The position numbers and the translations under genes were made by a program. This document shows, in pieces, positions 44,137 to 53,532 of a stretch of 64,000 nt of DNA. Below the pieces are notes generated by a model that searched no databases, was not told where the DNA came from, and saw nothing but the letters and a program-made list of their open reading frames with translations. The DNA comes from Adiantum capillus-veneris (taxonomy: Eukaryota > Streptophyta > Polypodiopsida > Polypodiales > Pteridaceae): NCBI GenBank assembly GCA_014529385.2, contig CM043967.1, forward strand, positions 5,905,001 through 5,969,000. Direction: 5' to 3'. Within the stretch, counting starts at the first letter, position 1, and every line of letters starts with the position of its first letter.

Positions 44137-46326
44137 TTATGCCGACCGGTCGTAATCTTGGTAGGGGTGGTTGTGGCCCAACACTGGTTGTGGTCTTTCT
44201 ACACCTACAGGTCCTGGTAGGTTGCCTGTTTGATATCTAGGCATCGGTGGGACTTGAGGGGATGTCGCCTGAGCTTGCGGAGCATATGGTCGTTCTCTCA
44301 CATATCCCTTGTTATAATAACACTTCTCCGTCCCATGGTTTGTCCATTTTTGTTCAATCGCACACCATTTTGGTTGTTTAGCTTGTGGTTTGGAATACAA
44401 GTTAATCTTTTTAAGCACTTCCTCTACAAGCTGCTCTTGGCTTACCGCTACTTCTCCTTTCAGTGTTGTCTTAGCAGACTTGCTTCCGCTTTGTTGCGAG
44501 GAAGAATCATCGTCAAGATCCTTGAACTCACCCTCTTTGTAGACCGCACAATTGTCCACAAGGTATAGAGCTTCCTTAGTTAAATCATTCAACGTCGTGC
44601 TCCTTTTCATATGTAAGTCCTTTTGAAGATCTGCATTCCTTAGTCCTTGGATAAATATAAGCATAAGTCTGGACTGAGTTGGCAGTTCTTCTACGGGGCA
44701 GAACTTAACATATCTTTTTAATCGGAGGGCTGCCTTTCGCACAGACTCTCCATCTTTGTGTTTGAATTTATGGATTTGTGAGACTGTATTATGAGCTATT
44801 CCCCTTTGTGAGAATTCCTCGATAAACTCGTCAAACACTTCCTCCATCAACTCAAAGTCTCTTCGCTCCACCGAGTCAAACCATGTAGCAGCATCATCCT
44901 CTAATGTTAAACCGAATCCTGCAAATTGGGTAGGAAAGTCTAACACCTCTTTATCTCTAATTACACGCACAAAGGCTGCTACATGATCTCTCGGATCCTT
45001 GCTTCCCGTATATTTCTTGTTTACCCATTTTTGCACTTGAGAAGGTCTAATTCTACGATGGTCTACAAATCTCATCATGGGATCTCCCCGTCCTAGTCGA
45101 TATACCTCCTCTGGTATTCTGTAGTGGCCAGGTTCCTCTCCCAATGGTGCTCCTAATCCATAATTTCTAACAGTTCTCGCGAGAGATGGTTCATCTCTCC
45201 GAACTCATTCTCGGGGTGTTCTTCCAGGCTCAGTTGACCCCTGAGTCTTTGGCTTACTCTCTCCTTGATACTGTGCATAGAGTGGTGGTTCTTGTAAATC
45301 CCTTAACCCTCGTGTGGTTTGATAACCCTCTCGGGTTTGGTCTTGTTCTAATGTAACACTCTGTCGAAGCCATGCCTGCAATGATGGCTGAGTAGCTGGT
45401 TCATCTTGGTAGTTGGACGTCGGTTGTCGGGTAGAATGTGAGGTAGCGCCATACTCTTCTGAAAAGGGATTTTTCGACTTGCTAGGGGTGTAGGTGGCTC
45501 TTGGTAATTCGTCGGGGCCATAGGTCGATGCTCCCGGAACTGTTGCCTTTTCAACCTCTTCTGGGAGAATAAGTTTGTATTCTCGCCGGTATCTGTCAAC
45601 AAAAACAATATCCTTCCCCATAGCAGTTTCATAAGAAAATAAGTAAAGAACCTTGTCTTTGCTTAATTCGTTTGGGTATGGTTCCTTGCATCGAAAGTAA
45701 GAGACTATTCCCTCTCTTTCATGCTTGTAAATCCCTACATTCTCATTATAGGTTGGGACCCTGGTTGTTTTCTTATCATACATAAAAAGCGCTCCAGGTC
45801 GATCAATGTTAGGAGGCGGTTCTTGGGTTTCTGAAACCATTTTCCCTTTTACCACATTATCCCCATATCTGTTGTAATCCTCAGGGTTACTCACTATCAT
45901 ATAGTGGTTCCCCTTTTCGTCTCGGAATCTGTCACCATCATCATAGACTCAAATTATCTCTAGTCTCTGAGCCGGTCTTTCTTCAATACAAATACACTTG
46001 CGTCCATGATAGTCAGAATAAAATAAGGCTCCCCTTGATTTAGTTCCTTCCAAGAAGATTATAGTGAACTTGGTTTCGTTTAAGGGATGTAGGGAGGTGC
46101 TCCCCCCTGGCATTGGTCCTTCACCGTTTAAACCTCCTGGCTGTTGACTCCCCATCATGGAGAAGGACTTTTTCGACGAAGTGTCAATATCACTACCCTC
46201 TTCAATGATTGGTGCTAATGGGTCTAGTCTCGTCTGAGTTACACTCTCTTCGGTGGACGTGGTGCTTACTTGACTTTTGACACTTTTAGCTCCCGACTTA
46301 ACAAAGTCTCTTGACCTTAAATACAT
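44137..46326 (-). pseudogene. Tat-like gag N-terminal and capsid part
   Basis: Three blocks in one frame (46326-45949, 45900-45205, 45144-44137) are split by TGA at 45949 and 45205. ATG at 46326 starts MYLRSRDFVKSGAKSV. The capsid-like part is FPTQFAGFGLTLEDDAATWF, then GIAHNTVSQIHKFKHKDGES and LRLKRYVKFCPVEE, the retrotransposon gag fold. The outermost element shares DFLTQFEGFGMNLEGKALTW and GIKHNTVAQIYSFKQKQGES, so the two are relatives but clearly different families. Confidence 0.88.
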
Positions 46327-47965
46327 AAGAATGAAAGTTGGGTTGCAAACTTAAAGCTTACCTGGACTCCTTCTTCCTGTGTGGCTTTGTGATGATCTCC
46401 TTCTGGGATCTACACAAGGATGGTTACTCTGTTCACAAGGGTTTTCCCTGAATTACCAAAAAATCTTTCAAGTATATACAGCTACCCCTTAGTCAGTCTT
46501 CTGGTGGTCCAATTTCAAATATGAAATGATGGCTGGGATCTATATAGAGAGTATGTCCTAGCAGTATAGTCACAAATTGCAAAAAGTGTCTGAATCACTA
46601 CTTTCTTAGTCTATCACGATAGACTGACAATTTGCTCAGCACAAGTCAATTCAAAATTGTGACTTTACCCTTGAGTTCCAGTTACCCTCTATAGCCTATC
46701 CCTCAAGTTTTATGAAGTTTGGACACTTGGGTTGGGTTTTGGTCCCATTTTAGTATTTCAGTCAGAGCTTGATTCTCTATCTGACCCTCAGATTGACCTT
46801 CAGTGATCTAAATGCCTTGAATTTTGGTGTGTCTGCTATATAGGCCCTGATAAAGCTCTCCCTAGGGGAAATTTGAAAGAAAAGTTCCCCAGCAGCAATT
46901 TCCTTGGTCTATCGCGATAGACTTGGCACTTTCTCCAATTTTAGAATTTTTCTCAAGTTTTCTCCACAGTTGGTTCAGCCTCCCCTTGTGTAGTGCATTG
47001 ACCAATTTTGGCACTATTTGGACATTTGGTCAAAGATTTCTTGCCCTTGTCTCTGAATTCAAACTCTAAACACCAGTTTTGAAGTTTTGTGGTCAAGATG
47101 GTGTTCAAATTCACTCAATTTTTGTGAGTACCCTTGTATTGATGTGTTAAACATGTGGTATAAAGGTTTTTTCCTTGTTGCTAGTCAATCACCACCTTCA
47201 TCAGTCTATCGCGATAGACCAGGCAGAGAGCAATGGGGATTTAATTTTTTGTCTGTTTTTGCATAGTCTTGTTCCCTGTGCCCATATAAGTCTATCCCCC
47301 AAGTTTTATGAAGTTTGGATTTATCTTGACCTTAAACTCAAGCACTTCACAAATTTCACTTTTCTCTGACAATTCACAACTCCATTGCTCTTGAAGTGAT
47401 GCAAATTTGATGACACTTCATCTTAAACTTGTGAACATCAGTCGTACCTCATGACACAGTCAGTTTACCCTAGGCTAATGGCTATATCTCTTCTTGGCCT
47501 CTTTAGGTTTACTTAGTGTTTCCTTATGACAATCACCTGTTTCTTTTTTGTTGGTTTTGGTCACAATTTTTATGTTTTCTCGAGTGTTGGATCATAAATT
47601 TCAATGTCGACTCTTTTCACCCCCTTCAAGGGTATATGGGGTGGGTTTTGCTTTCAAGGCAAGCAAACAGCTTTATTGTTTCTTCTTTTTGTTTGTTTTT
47701 TGCGTTTTTACAGCGTTTTTCTACTCTATTTCTTCACAAGTATAACAAGCATTCAAAACCAAAAACCATAACTCCACATTATTATACTTAACTAAATCTA
47801 ACTAGTCGCAGACCCTCGGCAAGACACAGGCTTCCTGGCTATCCACTAGACCTCAGGATACTCTATCCTGGATCTTGTTCTAAAAGTTTAAGCTCTCTCT
47901 AGTCAAAACTAAAGTAAGCTAACCATCACATGAGTGACGTAGATCTCCCTACTTAAGGTTTTGTG
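46327..47965. other. 5' leader of the Tat-like element with spaced palindromes
   Basis: This is a long untranslated leader between primer-binding site and gag. The palindrome GTCTATCGCGATAGAC occurs at 46907-46922 and 47204-47219, and with one change (ATCACGAT) at 46609-46624, at steps of 298 and 297 bp. Flanking blocks recur too: CTCAAGTTTTATGAAGTTTG near 46708 and CCCAAGTTTTATGAAGTTTG near 47300. These are diverged tandem modules of about 297 bp. I see no gene. Confidence 0.8.
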
Positions 47966-47983
47966 TCCCCGGCAGCGGCGCCA
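47966..47983 (-). promoter_or_regulatory. Primer-binding site of the Tat-like element
   Basis: On the minus strand TGGCGCCGCTGCCGGGGA starts one base inside the 5' LTR. It is the same class as the outermost element's site at 19537. Confidence 0.9.
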
Positions 47984-47984
47984 A

Positions 47985-48914
47985 TGTTTTAGGGCAAAAC
48001 TACTCCCCTGTTCATACTCACGAGCACGACACAGACAACATACTTATCATCCGATGACACGACTAACCCGTAGGTGCACATAGGCAATCTCGTTAGCTTG
48101 TCAGGCTGAGACCAATCTACACATACGCACTTTTATGATGCATCAATCATTAACCCTGGTAGAATGCAACCCACTCTATCCCTAAACGATCACAACACCG
48201 TTTACACTTCCAATGAACTCGGAATCGCATCAAACTTACTAGGCACCATCCTCTCACTAGGATATACTTACCTATAAGTCTAACCACACTAGATTTGAAC
48301 CCTAGTTATCTTGAATACAGTCGCGATAGGCTAACATGTCATAATCCAAAAGTGGACGAAACTTAAGTCTATGAGTATCTATGTGTAGCTAATCTCTTTC
48401 TCATTCCATAAAGCACTTGATTATTGAAAACAGACATTGTTTGTGCTACTTACAAGCAAAACAAGCTCGAGGAAGGATCGATCGCAATCAGCTCGAAAAG
48501 GTGAATGTGTGGCGTGGGCGCGTAGCTCTCAGAGAGACTACCGCGATGGTGTGGTCACGTCGTGAATCCGGTGAGGGAGAAGCGTGTAGCGAAGAGGATA
48601 AGACACACTCTCTCTGTCTCTCTCTCTCTCTCTCTCTCAGACTCGTACGACACAGAATTAATATTCAAATGTTATCCAAAAATGGTTCTAAGGTGACTTT
48701 TATACTTTAGTCACCTTAGCTCAAAAATGTACATGGGGTTCTCTTACTCCTTATTACAAAGTGGGAACAAATCTGAGTCCTGACTAACTGATTAATCTTT
48801 ACATAACCCAGACGAATGGATCAAAATGATAATACGTCTTTGACATAAAATGGGAATTTGATATGCTTTACAAGATGGGCTCATTACAACAATTGGACCA
48901 ATGGGGCTCCAACA
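47985..48914 (-). mobile_element. Tat-like element 5' LTR
   Basis: This is the partner of 23762-24681. CAAAA follows at 48915-48919. The half palindrome is present as AGTCGCGATAGGCTA near 48318. About 25 substitutions separate the two LTRs, many of them C/T or G/A. Confidence 0.95.
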
Positions 48915-48919
48915 CAAAA

Positions 48920-49021
48920 GAAGAATCCTGGCTTGATATCTTAGTTTATTATCCACTCAAGGATGAGTATAGGAACTACTTCACAAACAAAGTAGTGCAT
49001 CATGTGAACACAATCTCCTAG
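48920..49021 (+). CDS. Leader ORF exon 2, last part
   Basis: After the CAAAA duplication the exon-2 frame resumes without a shift (EESWLDILVYYPLKDEYRNY) for 33 codons and ends at TAG 49019-49021. With the LTR exon (47 codons) and 23360-23761 (134 codons) the predicted product has 214 residues. No domain is recognised. Confidence 0.55.
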   Translation, partial: EESWLDILVYYPLKDEYRNYFTNKVVHHVNTIS

Positions 49022-49260
49022 GCGTATCTTATACGCAATTAAAAAAGCCATGTAATAAGTTGATCATCAGTTATCCTAAACCTTGAGGGGTTTCGATTGT
49101 AATAAATTTTCATCAATAAAGTGCTTTTTTTCTCTGAATCTCTGTCTCTTGAGGATAAAGTGGAATCTTGAATTTTATTTAAAGTCTCGTGTCTATTTTG
49201 AAATCCAAGTAATGGTATCAAGAATCTCGTATAACCCATGTAGGCAACGCCTGTTGCTCT
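49022..49260. other. Spacer between leader ORF and chromovirus gag
   Basis: A/T-rich, with AATAAA-like signals (near 49098 and 49118). It ends in ATGGTATCAAGAATC, where TGGTATCA (49213-49220) resembles the first eight bases of a primer-binding site. This could be a leftover of another LTR junction. Confidence 0.4.
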
Positions 49261-50220
49261 ATACTCGGCAGCGCAAGAGAAGAAGCTCCTCCTTAAGCAA
49301 GCCCAGCCTCCACTCTTTAAGGGCAAGGGGGAAAATGTGGAGAGAGATGCGGAAGTGTGGATGGAAGCCATGGACGATTACTTTGAAGTTGCGGGAACCC
49401 AACCTGTGAATCAGACTATGCTTGCAATGTTCCGCTTGACTGGCGATGCCAAGATATGGTGGAAACAACATTGCAAGGACTTGGATATTAAGGGATGTTC
49501 CCAATCTTGGGAAGACATCAAAGCTGCAATAATGGGACGTTATTTACCACCTGCCTATAAAACCTTGAGGATGAATGAATTCTTTTCACTTCGGCAGCAG
49601 AGCTGACTTCATGTGTCGAAGAGTATCATGCAAAGTTTGTCACTCTTCGGAGACATGCTCCTAAGATGACCTTGGAACAACAGATGGCGAGGTTCTCCCA
49701 AGGGCTAATTGATCTTTTGAATACTCGGTTGGAAGCTCTCAGGCCGACAACACTACAGGATGCCTTGTTGAGGGCCAAACCTCTAGCTCTTGAAGTACAA
49801 AAGGTTAATCGGAATAGGAGGAATCATTGGGCAAAAAGGGCAAGGACGACTGCTTGGAATAACAGACCAGCCAATCAAGCATATGACCAGCGTCCTATTA
49901 TGGCTACCACCACAACCATGGAGTTCCCAGATGTTCAATGCTATGGTTGCAGCGAGTATGGACATTACAGATCCAAGTGCCCCAGGAACATTCATGCCAC
50001 CAACGCCAATGCCATACCCTTGAATACCCATGGATGTGGCCAAGCTAATGGAAGAGGGGGACGTGGAAGGATGAACAGAGGGCGAGGGCGTGGAGCCACC
50101 GCCAGAGTGAATGCCGCAGTGGTACAATCAACTGTGGGTGATGAAGCAGTGGAGAGAGCAACCCTGCATGCCGCAATTGACAACCCTAATGGTTGCGAGC
50201 AATACGCAGTCATTCATACG
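49261..50220 (+). pseudogene. Chromovirus gag with CCHC knuckle
   Basis: The frame enters near 49261 (AQEKKLLLKQAQPPLFKGKG), then DAEVWMEAMDDYFEVAGTQP, then LTGDAKIWWKQHCKD (retrotransposon gag). A one-base shift between 49600 and 49666 interrupts it. It continues with HAPKMTLEQQMARFSQGL, VQKVNRNRRN, the knuckle CYGCSEYGHYRSKC (about 49940) and a Gly/Arg-rich basic tail (NGRGGRGRMNRGRGRG). No good start codon is left at the N-terminus. Confidence 0.88.
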
Positions 50221-50733
50221 CCAGTTTCTCTCAGAGGTGAACAAGTTAACTTCCTTATAGATTGTGGTAGTACTCTTTCATTTCTTTCACCCAGATGCAT
50301 GAGGAAGCTAAAGCTAAATAAGTATCCAATAAGCAAGCTAGTTGTAGAGCTAGCAAACGGCAAGGAAGTAGTATCTCAACACTCTGCAGGGAAAATCGAC
50401 TTTGATTTAGGGGGACACCCAACTTCTGCCCAATTTTGAACCCTAACCTTAGGATTCTTTGATGGGATACTAGGGATGGAATGGTTAAAGAAAAACAAGG
50501 CCCATATCCATTGTGCACAAGGGAACTTTACCTTTACAAATAACTTGGGTAATGAAGCCCTAATCCAGGGGGAAAACGGGAGACCTAGGGCTACTCTAGT
50601 TAAGGCCAACAGACTCTTAAAGGGACTAAGAAAGGGACATCAAATTTATGCGGTAAATCTCAACAAGGTGGACCAATCAGATACCTCACTTCAACCAAAC
50701 TGGTTGGGGGAGTATGATGATGTATTCTGAGAA
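50221..50733 (+). pseudogene. Chromovirus protease
   Basis: In frame with gag: VNFLIDCGSTLSFLSPRCMR holds the catalytic Asp, but the next residue is Cys where Ser or Thr is usual. A TGA at 50437-50439 interrupts it. The frame resumes with FFDGILGMEWLKKNKAHI, the second-loop signature. A further TGA (about 50728) follows DDVF, the usual start of the RT segment. Confidence 0.85.
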
Positions 50734-52075
50734 GACCTTACGAATCTTCCACCACATAGAGAGGTAGATCACGAGATTGAGACTATCCCTGGATGTGAAC
50801 CTATCTCAAAAAGACCTTATAAAATGTCACTTCCAGAGGCCATCGAACTCAAGGAACAACTTAGGCAACTCATTGAGCAAGGATTCATTCGACCCAGTAC
50901 TTCTCCTTGGGGTGCTCCAGTTCTTTTTCAGAAAAAGAAGGATGGAACCTTAAGGCTATGCATAGATTTCCGTGGACTGAACCAGGTAACTGTCAAGAAC
51001 AAGTATCCAATTCCAAGGATTGACGAACTCTTGGACAGGCTCCACAGCGCCAAAATGTTTACAAAGATTGATGTAAGGTCAGGATATTACCAAATCAGAA
51101 TCAAAGAATCAGATATTCCAAAGACGGCTTTCAAAACTAGGTATGGACACTACGAATTCACAGTAATGTCTTCTGGTCTAACAAATGATCCTGCAAGCTT
51201 CAATCGACTTATTCAGGATATTTTCAGACCTTACCTGGATAATTTTGTCTTGGTTTTCTTTGATGACATTCTGATCTATTCTAAGAACGAGGCATATCAC
51301 GAAGAACATGTTCGCAAAGTACCTGATCTTCTTCGAGAGCACCAACTTTACGCTAAAGAGAGCAAGTGTACCTTTTGCTCACCAAATGTCAATTATCTTG
51401 GATTTGTCATATCGGCTGAAGGGATTTCAGTGGACCCAGACAAAGTCAAGGACATCGTTGATTGGCCTCAACCATCCACCGTCAGCGAAGTAAGAGGATT
51501 TCTTGGAATAACGGGATGGTACAGGATTTTTGTCAAGGATTATGCACATATTGCTGCACCTTTGACGGAACTCCTGAGAAGAAAGGAATGAGGATCGAAT
51601 GGAAGACCGAGCACGAGTCTAGCTTTGATAAGCTAAAAGAATTCTTGGTCTCAGCTCCTATTTTAAAGCTTCCAGACTTCAATAAAGAATTTGAAGTAGC
51701 AACCGATGCTAGCAAATTTGCTCTAGGCGGAGTTCTTACTCAAGAAGGGAGACCAATGGCGTATACTTCACGAAATCTGAGGGATCATAAGAAGAATTAC
51801 CCTACTCATGATTTGGAACTTTTAGCAGTTACATGCGCTGAAGTTATGGAGACATTATCTTCTCGGATGCAAGTTTCAGCTGGTTACAGACCACAAGAGC
51901 TTAAAATGGATTTTTACTCAACCTATTCTCAACATGCGACAACGGTTATGGATAGAGCTATTACAAGAATATGACCTTGAAATAAAGTATATACCAGGGA
52001 AGGAAAATGCAGTTGCAGATGGTCTTAGCCAAAAATCCTTTCTCCGAGCTATCTCTATTCCAAATAACCCTATCT
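50734..52075 (+). pseudogene. Chromovirus reverse transcriptase and RNase H
   Basis: The RT block is open from 50731 to 51591: [49 protein letters not shown], and the catalytic FFDDILIYS with Asp-Asp at 51261-51266 (usual FVDD or FIDD). It ends with [21 protein letters not shown] frameshift near 51590 leads to RNase H with VATDASKFALGGVLTQEG and PTHDLELLAVTCAEV. A second shift near 51840 leads to VTDHKSLKWI and KYIPGKENAVADGLSQ. The gene is broken but nearly full length. Confidence 0.9.
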
Positions 52076-53501
52076 AGGATAGAATCAAAGAAGCATCCTT
52101 TGTAGATCCAGAGTACCAATGTATAGTATCATTAGTTCAGCAAAATAAGATGCATGAAGCCAAAGATTACTCTCTTATGGGAGGATGTCTTTACTACAGA
52201 CATAGAATCTGTGTATCCAGAAACCCATCTCTAAAGAAGGCTATTCTGTATGAAGCACACGATAGCCCTACGTCTGGACATCTGGGCTATGCTAAGACTC
52301 TTCATGCTACCAGGAGGAGTTATTTTTGGTCTGGAATGAAAGGAGACATACTTCATTATGTGAGGCAATGTCTTTCTTGTCAGTGGATAAAGGCCAAAAG
52401 AATCAATTTACCAGGGCAACTTCAGTCTCTTGACATACCCCAAATGAAATGGGAATGCATAAGTATGGATTTTGTTACAGGATTACCTTCTACAGGAGGT
52501 TATGATTCTGTTTCGTGGTTGTTGATATGCTCACAAAAGTGGGTCATCTACTACCCGTAAAGACAACCTTTACTGCTTCAGATATTAGCCGGGTATTCAT
52601 CAAAGAGATTTTTAGGCTACATAGTCTACACAAGCGCATCGTCAGTGATAGAGACGCCAAGTTTACATCAAAATTTTGGAATTCTCTTTTCCAATCTATT
52701 GGGTCATAATTAGCCTTCAGTACAACGTATCATCCACAGATAGATGGGCAAACTGAAAGGGTTAATCAAGTCATCGAGGACATTCTCAGAGCCTATTGTT
52801 CGCAAGAACCAAAGAAGTGGTTACAATATCTACCTTTGGTGGAGTATGCTTATAATTATTTCGAACACAGAAGCATTGAAATGTCACCTTTCAAAGCTCT
52901 TTATGGACAGGACTGTTTAGCACCACTGAAATTCTTGGATCCAACCATTAGGGTAGAAGCCTCTAGGAAGATGTTAGAAGATATGGAAGCTCAGACTAGA
53001 GCTATTCGCCAAGACATTCAGGCCACTCAGGATAGACAGAAGCACTACGCAGATAAGAACCGTTCGGAAAGAACTTTCAAAGAAGGAGATAATGTTTTTC
53101 TGCGAGTCTGACCGAAAAAAAGCAACTTATCACTAGGCAGATATAAGAAGCTAAGCCCAAGGTATTGTGGACCATTCGAGATCGTTAAGGTTGTGAGTGA
53201 TCAGGCCTACAAGCTAAAGTTACCTGCAAACTTGAAGGTTCATGATGTATTCCACGTCAGCTTACTCAAACCCTACATCCCTAATCCTGATCATTTCTTG
53301 GATCCAGATCAGATAGTAATGCCAGCACAAGGATTTCTCGAGCTCCAACCTGACTATGCACTTGAAACAAGGGAAAGGAAGCTACGCAACAGAACTATGA
53401 CAGAGCATCTAGTAAAGTGGAAGGATTACCCTGAAGAAGATGCAACTTGGGAGGATAAAGCAACGCTCATAAAAGATTACCCAAACACATTCTTGAGATG
53501 A
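52076..53501 (+). pseudogene. Chromovirus integrase with C-terminal chromodomain
   Basis: Zinc module: EAHDSPTSGHLGYAKTLHAT with CLSCQWIKAK. Core: ISMDFVTGLPSTGGYDSV, a frameshift near 52510, then VVDMLTKVGHLLPVKTTFTA and KRIVSDRDAKFTSKFW. After a TAA (52707) comes TTYHPQIDGQTERVNQVIED. A TGA at 53109 fits a CGA to TGA change. The GPY-like segment LSPRYCGPFEIVKVV and HDVFHVSLLKPYIPNP follow. The chromodomain is MTEHLVKWKDYPEEDATWED, and the frame ends at 53501. Chromodomains of this type are thought to steer integration to marked chromatin. Confidence 0.93.
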
Positions 53502-53517
53502 GGACATCTCAAATTCT

Positions 53518-53532
53518 TCACGTTGGGGAGGT
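53518..53532 (+). promoter_or_regulatory. Chromovirus polypurine tract
   Basis: ACGTTGGGGAGGT lies directly before the 3' LTR start TGTAAGG. It is a short purine-rich tract in the expected place. Confidence 0.7.

Larger units (their letters stand above)
23762..48914 (-). mobile_element. Tat-like Ty3/gypsy element, complete with LTRs, nested in the chromovirus
   Basis: LTRs 23762-24681 (920 bp) and 47985-48914 (930 bp) run TGTTTTAGGG...GGGCTCCAACA on the plus strand. They are flanked by CAAAA on both sides (23757-23761, 48915-48919). By eye they differ at about 25 of 900 bases, roughly 3%. The primer-binding site and polypurine tract place the coding direction on the minus strand. Net length without the copia insertion is about 19.5 kb, very long for gypsy and in the range known for Ogre/Tat elements. 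Order: leader, gag, protease, RT, RNase H, two zinc modules, integrase, second retropepsin, repeat-bearing spacer, third ORF. Stops interrupt every gene. Confidence 0.95.
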
